Shown: positions 46,002 to 54,544, numbered from the stretch's first letter. The stretch: DNA of 64,000 nucleotides from Lichenicoccus roseus (GCF_005844085.1 NZ_VCDI01000002.1:620001-684000); one strand, 5' to 3'. Translations and numbers: made by a program. The notes: generated from the sequence alone by a model not told the origin.

Positions 46002-47315
46002 TCACCGCAGGTAGCCGCCCTGTGTCATCGCCCGGGTGGTGTCGTCCTGCGCCTGCTTGAGCGCGTCGTCGACGCTCATCTGCCCGGAGACGGCGGCTGC
46101 GACCTGCTGTCCGATATCGGTGCCGATATCCTGCCATTCCGGGATGCCGACATAGCTGATGCCGGTGTAGGGCACCGGCTGCGTGACCGGATGGTTGGGG
46201 TCGGCGGACTGCATCGCGGCGAGCACGGCCGGTGCGTACGGCGCGGCCTTCAGGTAGTCCGGGTTGCGGTACGTGGAGCTGCGCGTTCCGGGTGGCACCG
46301 CACCCCAGCCATTGGTCCTGGCAACCAGCTCGATATACGCGGGCGACGTTGCCCACAACGCAAACCGCTTGGCGGCCTCCGCCTTGCGCGAGGTCTTGGG
46401 CACTGCCAGCGTCCAGGCCCACAGGTAGTGCGAGCCGACCTTGCTGGTCGCATACGGGGCCGCGGCATAGCCGACCTTGCCGGCGACCTTGCTGGTTGCG
46501 GGATTATTGAGGAAGCTCGCCGACACCGTGGCATCGACCCACATGCCGCACTTGCCGCTCGCGAACAGCGCCAGCGTCTCGTTGTAGCCGTTCGACACCA
46601 CGCCGGGCGGTCCGGAATCCTTCAGCAGCTTGACGTAGAAACCGACCGCCTGCTTCCACGGCGCCGAAGTCAGGAGCGGGTGCCAGTCCATGTCGAAATA
46701 GCGGCCGCCGAAGCTGTTGGCGATGTCGGCGATGGTGCCCATGTTCTCGCCCCAGCCCGGCTTGCCGCGCAGGCAGATGCCGTAGACGCCGTGCGCAGGG
46801 TCGCTGATCTTGCCGGCAAGGTCCGCGATCTGGCTCCAGGTCGGGTTCTCCGGCATGGTCAGGTGCTTCGCCTGCAGCAGGTCGGTGCGGTAGATCGTGA
46901 ACGAGCTCTCGCCATAGAACGGCACCGCATCGAGCTTGCCGTCGACGGTCAGCGCGTTGCGGATCGACGGCAGCAGGTCATCGACCTTGTAGCTCGCCGG
47001 AATGGCGGTGAACGGCGACAGCCAGCCGAGCTTGCCCCAGATCGGAACCTCGTAGATGCCGACGGTGATGAGGTCGAGCTGACCGGAGTGGGTCGCGATA
47101 TCCGTGGTGACGCGCTGGCGCAGCACGTTCTCCTCGAGCGTCACCCAGTGCAGCCTGATGTCCGGGTTCTGCGCCTCGAACTGCGACGACAGCTTCTCCA
47201 TCACGATCATGTCGGAATTGTTCACCGTCGCGATGGTGATCGTCGTTGCGGCGTGACCCGCGGTGCCGGTGACGGCGAGGCCGAGCAGGCCGGCGAATAT
47301 CGATTTTGCTTTCAT
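46002..47315 (-). CDS. Carbohydrate ABC transporter, periplasmic binding protein (SmoE-like)
   Basis: 437 residues; signal peptide MKAKSIFAGLLGLAVTGTAG, cut near GHA. Mature part starts TTITIATVNNSDMIVM and has the FEAQNPDIRLHWVTLEENVLRQR region of sorbitol/mannitol-binding proteins. The C-terminal DIGTDIGQQVAAAVSGQMSVDDALKQAQ is the family's final helix. The start was chosen at the signal peptide ATG; no strong ribosome site is visible. Follows the kinase gene after a 50-base gap with a dyad symmetry element. The ligand is likely a hexitol or pentitol; not decidable by eye. Confidence 0.92.
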   Translation of the reverse strand: MKAKSIFAGLLGLAVTGTAGHAATTITIATVNNSDMIVMEKLSSQFEAQNPDIRLHWVTLEENVLRQRVTTDIATHSGQLDLITVGIYEVPIWGKLGWLSPFTAIPASYKVDDLLPSIRNALTVDGKLDAVPFYGESSFTIYRTDLLQAKHLTMPENPTWSQIADLAGKISDPAHGVYGICLRGKPGWGENMGTIADIANSFGGRYFDMDWHPLLTSAPWKQAVGFYVKLLKDSGPPGVVSNGYNETLALFASGKCGMWVDATVSASFLNNPATSKVAGKVGYAAAPYATSKVGSHYLWAWTLAVPKTSRKAEAAKRFALWATSPAYIELVARTNGWGAVPPGTRSSTYRNPDYLKAAPYAPAVLAAMQSADPNHPVTQPVPYTGISYVGIPEWQDIGTDIGQQVAAAVSGQMSVDDALKQAQDDTTRAMTQGGYLR

Positions 47316-47358
47316 CTGGACGGTCCCGTTGGTTTGCGTGTTGTTTTTCGTTCTGGCT

Positions 47359-47374
47359 GCTGTCTTCAGACAGC
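47359..47374 (-). promoter_or_regulatory. 16-bp dyad at the kinase stop codon
   Basis: GCTGTCTTCAGACAGC, with 7-base perfect arms and a two-base centre, covering the kinase stop codon and ~45 bases ahead of the binding protein start. Too tight a centre for a stable hairpin, so if real it is more likely a protein-binding site than a terminator. Confidence 0.25.
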
Positions 47375-48568
47375 TTGCCCGAGCACCAGCAGGCACCCGG
47401 CCATGAAGGTGTCGCCGAGGCCCAGCGTGGTGGCCGGGCTTGGCAGGAACGGCGCCGACACCGCGATGAAATGCCAGGGTGCCGGCAGCGCCCGCGCTGC
47501 GGGAGGCGCCTCGAAGATCGCTTCCGCATGCGCGCCCTGCGGCGTCGCGACGGTTCCGGTTGCTGCCCGGTTGCCGGCCAGCAGGCAGCCGGTCAGCAGG
47601 GCGCGACGCTCGCGCTCCGGATCGCCGGTGGTGACCGCGGCGGCCCAGTTGTCGGCATGCACGCAGACGCGCTGCAGACGCAGGCGCAGCGCCAGCGCCG
47701 CCATGCCTTCGGCGAGCGGCGCCGGTGCGGGCATCAGGGCTTCGTATTCGGACAGGCTCAGTCCGAGCGAGGTGATCTGTCCGGCAAGGCCATCCAGCAC
47801 CGCGTCGCGATAGGCGTCGCGGTCGTAGCCGGCCAGCTCGAGATGGATCAGCAGCGGCTCGGGGCGTTGCCAGCCGGCGATCAGGTTTCGCGTCAGCGTC
47901 AATGCCGCCTGCATGTCGCCGCCGCCCACGCCGTTGTAGCCGGACAGCACGGCGGCACCCGCCTCGCCGGCGAGCCGTCCGCTGGTGCCTGCGAACTCGG
48001 CGTCATCCTCCAGGCCGGGATCGTTGAAGCGCACGATGATGCGCGACGAGCGGCCGAGCACCTGCCCGCCGAGCGGCCGGCCGGCGGTGAATTCGAAGAT
48101 GTAGATCTTGGGGACATCCGGACTGGTCGGGACAAGCCTGGCGACCTCGACCGGGGTGCCGTCGACCGCGAGGCGGATGCGCGGATCGAGCACCGCCAGC
48201 TGTTCCGGACTTCGTGTCGCCAGGGCCAGCAGGGCGGGAGCACCCAGGTGCGTCAGCACGCGCGCGGCATGCGGGCCGGTGCCGCCCAGGGCGTGGCGGA
48301 AACGCAGACGCTGGTCGAGCCAGTCCGGACCTCCGGGCCAGTCGACGCGCATCTCGCCGCCACGCCCGGCGACGGCGCGGTCGCGCAGCAGGTCGCCGAA
48401 CAGGTGTGCCTGCGGATTGCCGCCGCCATGCAGCACCGGCATCGCGTCGTGCAGCGAGATGGTCGCATCGACACAGGCGGACAGGCCGCAGAAGGTCAGC
48501 CGGGCGCGGGCCGCCAGGGCGTCGAGATCGAGTGCTGCCTGCCGATACTCATGGCGCCAGTCGAGCAT
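47366..48568 (-). CDS. ADP-dependent sugar kinase homologue (ADPGK/PfkC-like)
   Basis: 400 residues of the ribokinase-fold ADP-dependent glucokinase/phosphofructokinase family. Shared landmarks: IFEFTAGRPLGG (158-168), the HLELAG motif at 242-247 followed by ITSLGLSLSEYEAL, which matches the pattern of animal and archaeal ADP-dependent kinases, and the catalytic GLGD at 383-386. ATG has GGGGAGG upstream. First gene of the minus-strand polyol operon, so it likely phosphorylates the imported or oxidised sugar. ADP-using members are uncommon in proteobacteria; nucleotide use here is not shown. Confidence 0.8.
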   Translation of the reverse strand: MLDWRHEYRQAALDLDALAARARLTFCGLSACVDATISLHDAMPVLHGGGNPQAHLFGDLLRDRAVAGRGGEMRVDWPGGPDWLDQRLRFRHALGGTGPHAARVLTHLGAPALLALATRSPEQLAVLDPRIRLAVDGTPVEVARLVPTSPDVPKIYIFEFTAGRPLGGQVLGRSSRIIVRFNDPGLEDDAEFAGTSGRLAGEAGAAVLSGYNGVGGGDMQAALTLTRNLIAGWQRPEPLLIHLELAGYDRDAYRDAVLDGLAGQITSLGLSLSEYEALMPAPAPLAEGMAALALRLRLQRVCVHADNWAAAVTTGDPERERRALLTGCLLAGNRAATGTVATPQGAHAEAIFEAPPAARALPAPWHFIAVSAPFLPSPATTLGLGDTFMAGCLLVLGQAV

Positions 48569-48619
48569 GCATCCTCCCCGGGATCCGCGTGACGTTCTGC
48601 GTCATCTTGCTGGATTTTA

Positions 48620-48659
48620 TGCGTATGAATGCGTGTATCTGCGCAATCCTGCATGCTGT
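48620..48659 (+). promoter_or_regulatory. Four 10-bp phased direct repeats in the divergent promoter region
   Basis: Units TGCGTATGAA, TGCGTGTATC, TGCGCAATCC and TGCATGCTGT begin at 48620, 48630, 48640 and 48650, exactly one helical turn apart, with further TGC steps at 48598 and 48608. They lie between the kinase (start 48568) and the deoR-type gene (start 48709), where the repressor of both sides should bind. Best candidate operator for the adjacent DeoR-family regulator; a TGACG-CGTCA dyad (48590-48604) is nearby. Confidence 0.45.
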
Positions 48660-48708
48660 CAAGCTGGCGAACCGGACGGGATGATGCTATCCGGACACCG
48701 GCCGGACG

Positions 48709-49542
48709 GTGCGGGAGACAGATCGGGTGGACGACGTGCTGCTCATCGAGGCGGCCCAGGATGAGAGCGGCGCGAACCTGCCGGCGGCCCGACAATCCAA
48801 GCTTGTCGAGCTGGTCACCAGAAGGGGCCAGGTCTCGGCCGGGGAGTTGGTCAGCCTGTTCGGGGTTTCGCGCGACACCATCCGGCGCGACCTGACGCTG
48901 CTTGAGGAGCGTGGCCTGCTGGTGCGCACGCACGGTGGCGCGGTGCCGCGCGAGCGGCTGGTGACCTCGTCGATCACCACCCTCGACAGCCGCATGAACA
49001 AGCATCAGGCCGCAAAGCAGCGCATCGCGCGAGCGGCGACCCGCCTGCTGCGCCCGCGCGAGACGCTGATGCTCAATGGTGGCTCGACCATCGCCTGCTT
49101 CGCCGCCGCCCTCGGCGACCTGCGCGACCTCACCATCGTGACCAACAGCGTGCATGTCCCGACCCTGCTGCCGGAGACCGCGGTGCGTGCGGTCTACGTG
49201 CTCGGCGGCACCTACATCGCCTCCTCGCAGGTGATGGTGGGGTTCGCCGGCTTCGCCGCGATGCCGCAGATCTCGGTGGATACCGCGGTGATCGGCGTAT
49301 CCGGCCTGTCCGCCCGGGGCTGCTCGATCAGCAAGCTGGAGGAGGCGACCGCCACCAAGGAGATGATGGCCGCCTGCGAGCGCACCATCCTGCTGGCGGA
49401 CAGCAGCAAGTTCGACCTCCAGGCGTTCGCGCTGGTGGCGGATTTCGAGCGTGTCGAATATCTGGTGACCGATGCGGGGCCGGAGGGCGAGCTGGCGGCC
49501 GCGCTCGAGGAGGCCGGCGTCAAGATCGTAGTGGCCCAGTGA
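48709..49542 (+). CDS. DeoR-family transcriptional repressor
   Basis: 277 residues (GTG start; another GTG at 48727 is possible). N-terminal winged helix: RQSKLVELVTRRGQVSAGELVSLFGVSRDTIRRDLTLLEERGLLVRTHGGAV, the DeoR signature. C-terminal sugar-phosphate sensing DeoRC domain with GGSTIACFAAAL and TNSVHVPTLL, later LLADSSKFD. Divergent from the polyol operon and overlapping the following aldolase gene. It probably represses both sides and is released by a phosphorylated sugar intermediate. Confidence 0.92.
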   Translation: MRETDRVDDVLLIEAAQDESGANLPAARQSKLVELVTRRGQVSAGELVSLFGVSRDTIRRDLTLLEERGLLVRTHGGAVPRERLVTSSITTLDSRMNKHQAAKQRIARAATRLLRPRETLMLNGGSTIACFAAALGDLRDLTIVTNSVHVPTLLPETAVRAVYVLGGTYIASSQVMVGFAGFAAMPQISVDTAVIGVSGLSARGCSISKLEEATATKEMMAACERTILLADSSKFDLQAFALVADFERVEYLVTDAGPEGELAAALEEAGVKIVVAQ

Positions 49543-50480
49543 TGGAGCAGCGCGTCATGCAGCATCCGATCGCGCCGGACGGCGACCGTATCGCCGGCCA
49601 CTGGACGGCGGCGGCGACTCCCCTGCAGGCGAGCGGCGCGGTCGACCAGCATCGCCTCGCGGCCCACGCAGCCGGGTTGCTGGAGGTGGGATGCGATGGC
49701 GTGCTGCTGTTCGGCACCACCGGGGAGGGCACCTCGTTTTCAGCTGCCGAACGGCTGTCCGCCGTCGAGGCGTTGCTGCACGCCGGGATTCCGGCATCGT
49801 CGATAGCCCTCGGCATCGGCATGCCGGCGCTGCCGGACGCGGTCGGGCTGGCCCGTTCGGCCCTGCGGCTCGGCCTCGCCCACATGCTGGCGCTGCCACC
49901 CTACTTCTACCGGGACGTGACCGATGCGGGCCTCACCGAGGCGTTCGCGCTGTTGATCGACGGGATCGACGATGCGCGCCTGCGCCTTGCGCTCTACAAC
50001 ATCCCGCAGGTCAGCGGCGTCGCGTTGCCCCCGGCGACGGCGGCCGCGCTGCGGGCGCGCTACGGCGTGCTGGTTGCCGGCGTGAAGGACAGCAGTGGCC
50101 GGTTCGACAGCGTGCTGGCCTACCGGGAGGCTGCTCCGGCGCTGGCGATCCTGGTCGGGCACGAGCCGGACATCGCGCGCGCCTTGCGGGCCGGCGCCGC
50201 CGGCACGATCTGCGGCCTGTCCAACATCGCGCCCGGTGCGGTGCGCGCGATGTTCGCATCGGGCGGCAATGCAGCGCACCATGCGGAAGCCGACATGACC
50301 GCGATCGCCGGCCTGATACGCGGACCGTTCGTACCGGCGCTGAAGGCGATCATGGCGGCGCAGCGTGGCGATGCGGCATGGCGTCGGGTGCGGGCGCCGC
50401 TTGTCGCCGCTTCGGAGGCGTACGGCGCCGAAGCATTGCAAAGCCTGCGCCGCCTGGCGCCGGACCAGAGGATCACATGA
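49542..50480 (+). CDS. DapA-family (dihydrodipicolinate synthase-like) aldolase
   Basis: 312 residues. GTTGEG at 58-63, Tyr152 (YNIP) and Schiff-base Lys182 (GVKDSSG) in the places expected of class I DHDPS/N-acetylneuraminate lyase enzymes. ATG 49542 overlaps the DeoR stop (a GTG one codon earlier is also possible); the end overlaps the FAD oxidase start. In this catabolic cluster it is more likely a 2-keto-3-deoxy sugar-acid aldolase or dehydratase than the lysine enzyme. The true substrate is unknown. Confidence 0.85.
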   Translation: MEQRVMQHPIAPDGDRIAGHWTAAATPLQASGAVDQHRLAAHAAGLLEVGCDGVLLFGTTGEGTSFSAAERLSAVEALLHAGIPASSIALGIGMPALPDAVGLARSALRLGLAHMLALPPYFYRDVTDAGLTEAFALLIDGIDDARLRLALYNIPQVSGVALPPATAAALRARYGVLVAGVKDSSGRFDSVLAYREAAPALAILVGHEPDIARALRAGAAGTICGLSNIAPGAVRAMFASGGNAAHHAEADMTAIAGLIRGPFVPALKAIMAAQRGDAAWRRVRAPLVAASEAYGAEALQSLRRLAPDQRIT

Positions 50481-51892
50481 TGCCGGACCATTTCGACCAC
50501 ACCGTTGCCGGAGCCGGGCGAGACGTACTTGCGGCCCTGCAGGCGGCGCTCGGCGACGCGGTGCTCGCGGGCGAGGCGATCCCGACCCGCAACCTGCGTG
50601 ACTGGAGCTCGATGGATGCGGTCCGGCCACTGGCGGTGGTGCGGCCGGACAGCACCGAGGGCGTGGCGACCGCCATGCGGGTGTGCGCGCGGCATGGCGT
50701 GGCGGTGGTGCCGCAGGGCGGCCTGACCGGACTGTGCGGCGGGGCGCTGCCGATCGCGGGCGCCGTCGCGCTTTCGCTGGAACGGCTGACCGGCATCGAG
50801 GAGATCGATCCGGCGGCGTCGACCATCACCGTGCGCGCCGGCACCCCGCTGGAGGCGGTGCAGCAGGCGGCGTCCGACGCCGGCTTCCTGATGCCGCTCG
50901 ACCTCGGTGCGCGTGGCTCGTGCGCGATCGGCGGCAACATCTCGACCAATGCCGGCGGCAACCGGGTGCTGCGCTACGGCATGGCCCGCGAGATGGTGCT
51001 CGGCCTGGAGGTGGTGCTGCCGGACGGCACCATCATGACCAGCCTCAACAAGATGCTGAAGAACAATGCCGGCTACGACCTGCGCCAGCTGTTCATCGGC
51101 AGCGAGGGCACGCTGGGCATCGTAACCCGCGCGGTGCTGCGGCTGTTTCCGCAACCCGCCAGCGTCTCGGCTGCGCTTTGCGGTGTGGCGAGCTACGCTG
51201 GGGTGCTGGCCCTGCTGGATGCCGCGCGGCGCGAACTCGGCGCCCAGCTTTCCGCCTTCGAGGTGATGTGGCCGGACTACTGGCGCGTGGTCACCGGCAT
51301 GAACGGCGTGCGCAATCCGCTTGCCGGCGAGCATGCGTTCACTGTTCTGGTGGAGACCCATGGCAGCGATGCCGCGATCGATCCCGGCCGGTTCCAGGAC
51401 TGGCTGGAGCGCCAGGCCGAGGCCGGTACGGTGGTGGACGCGGCGGTGGCGCAGTCGATCGCCGACGTGCAGGCGTTCTGGCGCACGCGCGACGCCGCCG
51501 GCGAGTTCGTGCAGGTCCTCGGCGTGCACGAGAGCTTCGATATCGGGCTGCCGGTCGGCGCCATCGACGACTTCACCGCCGCCTGCCGCGACGCTCTGCA
51601 GGCGCGGCTGCCCGGTGTGATCGCCTTGTTCTACGGCCATGTCGCCGACGGCAACCTGCACATCGTGAGCAACCTGCCGGGTGCCGCGACGCAGCCGAAG
51701 CAGGCGATCCAGGAGACGGTCTACGGGACGGTGCAGCAGTTCGGCGGCACGGTTTCGGCCGAGCACGGCATCGGTCTGAGCAAGAAGCGCTGGCTGCCGT
51801 ATACCCGCAACCCCGTCGAACTCGACCTGATGCGCACCATCAAGCGAGCGCTGGATCCGGCCGGCCTGTTGAATCCCGGCAAGGTTTTCTGA
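50477..51892 (+). CDS. GlcD-type FAD-linked dehydrogenase (2-hydroxy acid oxidase)
   Basis: 471 residues. VAO-type FAD domain: PDSTEGVATAMRVCARHGVAVVPQGGLTGLCGG and GGNISTNAGGNRVLRYG. The C-terminal FAD-oxidase half has YGHVADGNLHIVSN and SAEHGIG, as in D-lactate, glycolate and D-2-hydroxyglutarate dehydrogenases. ATGA overlap with the aldolase gene, so the two are coupled: an aldolase product such as glycolaldehyde-derived glycolate or lactate could be its substrate, as inference. No GlcE/GlcF partner genes follow. Confidence 0.9.
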   Translation: MMPDHFDHTVAGAGRDVLAALQAALGDAVLAGEAIPTRNLRDWSSMDAVRPLAVVRPDSTEGVATAMRVCARHGVAVVPQGGLTGLCGGALPIAGAVALSLERLTGIEEIDPAASTITVRAGTPLEAVQQAASDAGFLMPLDLGARGSCAIGGNISTNAGGNRVLRYGMAREMVLGLEVVLPDGTIMTSLNKMLKNNAGYDLRQLFIGSEGTLGIVTRAVLRLFPQPASVSAALCGVASYAGVLALLDAARRELGAQLSAFEVMWPDYWRVVTGMNGVRNPLAGEHAFTVLVETHGSDAAIDPGRFQDWLERQAEAGTVVDAAVAQSIADVQAFWRTRDAAGEFVQVLGVHESFDIGLPVGAIDDFTAACRDALQARLPGVIALFYGHVADGNLHIVSNLPGAATQPKQAIQETVYGTVQQFGGTVSAEHGIGLSKKRWLPYTRNPVELDLMRTIKRALDPAGLLNPGKVF

Positions 51893-51952
51893 GGAGGCCA
51901 CGAAGACTCGAAGACGCACTGGGCAAGTCCGCGCAAGCCATACTAAGCTGAA

Positions 51953-51966
51953 AGGGAGCGCTACCA
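51953..51966 (+). promoter_or_regulatory. LacI-type operator upstream of the sugar importer
   Basis: A GGGAGCGCTACC core, an imperfect palindrome around AGCGCT of the form GGnAGCGCTnCC, matching the usual LacI/GalR-family operator. It is 56 bases before the binding-protein start. No LacI-type gene is in the window, so a trans-acting regulator is implied. Confidence 0.5.
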
Positions 51967-52021
51967 AGAGCGCCAGGTTCGACCTGAACTTATGAAGAAC
52001 AAACGTGCTCCCGGAGGAAAC

Positions 52022-52975
52022 ATGCATAGACTGATCCAGGCCACCCTAGTCGGAGCGGTCAGCCTCGCCTTATTTGGCGCGCCGGCGGTTGCCCAGCAGA
52101 AGAAGTCGCTGGCCCTGGTCACCAACGTTTCCGCCGACTTCTGGACCGTCGCCCGCGCCGGCGTCATGAAAGCCCAGGGCGAGCATCCCGATTTCGCCAT
52201 GCAGGTGATCGTCACCGGCCAGGCCACCGCCGCCGAGCAGCGTCGCGAGCTCGACGACCTGCTTGCCTCCGGCGTCGCCGGCATCTCGATCTCGGCCATC
52301 GACCCGAAGAACTCGACGGAGGAGTTCAACAAGGTCGCGAGCCACGCGGCCCTGTTCACCACCGACAGCGACGCGCCGAATTCAAATCGCCTGGTCTATA
52401 TCGGTACCGACAACAAGGCGGCCGGGTTGCAGGCCGCCGGCGAGATCCGCAAGGCGCTGCCGAACGGCGGCAAGCTGATGGCCTTCGTCGGCACCATGGA
52501 CGCCGACAACGCCCGCGAGCGTGTCGAGGGCATCCGGGAGGGGCTGAAGGGCAGCAACGTCACGATCGTCGACATCCGCACCGATGGCGGCGACTTCGCC
52601 AAGGCCAAGGCGAACGTGCAGGATGCGCTGGCCAAGGGCGGTCTTGACCTGCTCGTCGGCCTCTACAACTACAACACGCCGCAGATCTATTCCGCCGTAA
52701 AGGACGCCGGCATGTCCGGCAAGATCAAGGTGGTGGGTTTCGACGAGGATGCCCAGACGCTGCGCGGCGTGGCCGACGGCACCATCCAGTCGACCATCGT
52801 GCAGCAGCCGTTCCAGTTCGGCTACCAGTCGATGACCGACCTGGTGAAATACATCAACGGCGACAAGTCGTTCATTCCGGCCAACCACCTGATCATCATT
52901 CCGACGCGCGTCATCCAGAAGGACAACGTGCACGAGTTCCAGCAGAGCATGCGTCGCATGCTGGCCGCCAAATAG
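52022..52975 (+). CDS. Ribose-type ABC transporter, periplasmic sugar-binding protein
   Basis: 317 residues; very strong ribosome site (GGAGGAAAC directly before the ATG). Signal peptide MHRLIQATLVGAVSLALFG, cut near AVAQ. The rest is a periplasmic-binding fold of the RbsB type: KSLALVTNVSADFWTVARAGVMKA, AISAIDPKN, YIGTDNKAAGLQAAGEI, GFDEDAQTLRGVADGTIQSTIVQQP. It binds a sugar (pentose or hexose, unknown) for the CUT2 importer encoded by the next two genes. Confidence 0.93.
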   Translation: MHRLIQATLVGAVSLALFGAPAVAQQKKSLALVTNVSADFWTVARAGVMKAQGEHPDFAMQVIVTGQATAAEQRRELDDLLASGVAGISISAIDPKNSTEEFNKVASHAALFTTDSDAPNSNRLVYIGTDNKAAGLQAAGEIRKALPNGGKLMAFVGTMDADNARERVEGIREGLKGSNVTIVDIRTDGGDFAKAKANVQDALAKGGLDLLVGLYNYNTPQIYSAVKDAGMSGKIKVVGFDEDAQTLRGVADGTIQSTIVQQPFQFGYQSMTDLVKYINGDKSFIPANHLIIIPTRVIQKDNVHEFQQSMRRMLAAK

Positions 52976-52997
52976 ACCAGGCGGGGATCCCCGGCCG

Positions 52998-54524
52998 GTG
53001 GCCGCCGACACGCTGCTGTCCCTGGCCGGGATCAGCAAGTCCTACGCCGGCGTGCGAGCGCTGGTCGATGTCAGCCTCGGCGTCGAGGCCGGCACCGTGC
53101 TCGGCCTGATCGGCGAGAACGGCGCCGGCAAGTCGACGCTGATGAAGATCCTCGGCGGCGTGGTGCAGCCGGATGCCGGCAGCATCGTGATCGACGGTGT
53201 CCCGCACGGTGCCATGACGGTGGCGAGCGCCGCGCGCGCCGGGATCGCGTTCGTGCACCAGGAACTCACCGTGCTCGACAACCTCGATGTCGCGGCCAAC
53301 ATCTTCCTCGGTCGCGAGGCGGTGGCGGGCGGGCCGCTGCGTCTGGTCCGCAACCGCGCCATGCATGACCTCGCGCGCCCGCTGCTGCAGCGGCTGGGCG
53401 CCGATTTCGGCCCCGAGACCAGTGTCTCGAAGCTGCTCATCGCCCAGCGCCAGCTCGTCGAGATCGCCCGTGCGCTTTCGGTGGACGCGCGCGTCATCAT
53501 CATGGACGAGCCCACCTCCAGCCTCACCCTGCAGGAGACCGAACGCCTGCTGCAGGTGATCGCCGACCTGCGCGCGTCGGGCGTCGCGGTGATCTACATC
53601 AGCCACCGGCTGCACGAGGTGAAGGCCTGCGCCGACCGCGTCGTCTGCCTGCGCGACGGCCGCGTCGCGGGGGGCCTGAAACGCGACGAGATCGAGCACA
53701 ACGCCATGATCCGGCTGATGATCGGCCGCGACCTGCGTTCGCTCTACACGCCGCCGCTTGCATCGCCCGGCGGCGAGATCTGCGTCGTCGACCGGGTTGT
53801 GACCAGTGCCTTTCCCGACCGCCACCTCTCGTTCACGCTGCGACGCGGCGAGATCCTGGGGATGGCGGGCCTCGTCGGGTCCGGCCGCACCTCCCTGGCC
53901 CGCGCCCTGTTCGGGGTGGATCCGATCCTGTCGGGCGAGGTGCGGCTGGCCGGGCAGGCCGTCACCATGCGCTCGCCGAGGCAGGCGATCGAGCAGGGCA
54001 TCTACCTGGTGCCGGAGGACCGCAAGGGCGAGGGCCTCGTCCTCGACATGAAGCTGTCGGAGAACATCTCGCTTGCCAGCATGCAGCGGCATGCGCGTCT
54101 CAACCTGATCGATCGCGCCTCGGAGACCGCCACCGCGCGCGAGCAGCAGGCGTCGCTCAGGATCAAGACCCCGGGCGTCGCGGTCCATGCCGCCACCCTG
54201 TCCGGCGGCAACCAGCAGAAGGTGGTGCTCGCCAAGTGGCTGTCGATGGCGCCGCGCCTGATCATCTTCGACGAGCCGACGCGCGGCATCGATGTCGGCG
54301 CCAAGGGCGAGATCTACACGCTGATGCGCGCGCTTGCCGATGACGGGGTCGGGGTCATCATGATCTCGAGCGACATGGAGGAGGTCATCGGGGTCTCGGA
54401 CCGTGTCGCGGTGATGCACGAGGGGCGGATCAGCGGCGTGCTGGACCGGCCCGATTTCTCCGAACTCAACGTGCTGCGCCTGGCCATCGGCCAACCCGCC
54501 GAGCATCTGGAGACCGTCTCATGA
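52998..54524 (+). CDS. Ribose-type ABC transporter ATPase (RbsA/XylG-like)
   Basis: 508 residues, tandem ABC domains typical of CUT2 importers. First: GENGAGKSTLMKILGG, Walker B VIIMDEPTSSLTLQE; second half has MAGLVGSGRTSLARALFG (degenerate Walker A GxxxSGRT), LSGGNQQKVVLAKWL and IFDEPTRGIDVGAKGEIY. GTG start 22 bases after the binding-protein stop. It pairs with the single-type permease that follows. Complete. It could in principle also serve the ATPase-less polyol operon, though CUT2 and CUT1 ATPases do not normally mix. Confidence 0.94.
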   Translation: MAADTLLSLAGISKSYAGVRALVDVSLGVEAGTVLGLIGENGAGKSTLMKILGGVVQPDAGSIVIDGVPHGAMTVASAARAGIAFVHQELTVLDNLDVAANIFLGREAVAGGPLRLVRNRAMHDLARPLLQRLGADFGPETSVSKLLIAQRQLVEIARALSVDARVIIMDEPTSSLTLQETERLLQVIADLRASGVAVIYISHRLHEVKACADRVVCLRDGRVAGGLKRDEIEHNAMIRLMIGRDLRSLYTPPLASPGGEICVVDRVVTSAFPDRHLSFTLRRGEILGMAGLVGSGRTSLARALFGVDPILSGEVRLAGQAVTMRSPRQAIEQGIYLVPEDRKGEGLVLDMKLSENISLASMQRHARLNLIDRASETATAREQQASLRIKTPGVAVHAATLSGGNQQKVVLAKWLSMAPRLIIFDEPTRGIDVGAKGEIYTLMRALADDGVGVIMISSDMEEVIGVSDRVAVMHEGRISGVLDRPDFSELNVLRLAIGQPAEHLETVS

Positions 54525-54544
54525 GCAGCAAGGACCGGGGCTGA
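54521..54544 (+). other. Seven-codon reading frame bridging two ABC genes
   Basis: ATG at 54521 overlaps the ATPase stop (ATGA). The frame reads MSSKDRG and its TGA (54542-54544) overlaps the permease ATG at 54544. The micro-peptide resembles the permease start (MARKDWG), as if the first codons of the permease had been duplicated out of frame. It may simply keep ribosomes moving from one gene to the next. Confidence 0.3.

Noticed and set aside
49691-50476. Upstream extension of the FAD dehydrogenase frame
   Set aside because: Arg-rich text in the shadow of the DapA-family gene; the real start is the ATG at 50477 that overlaps the aldolase stop.
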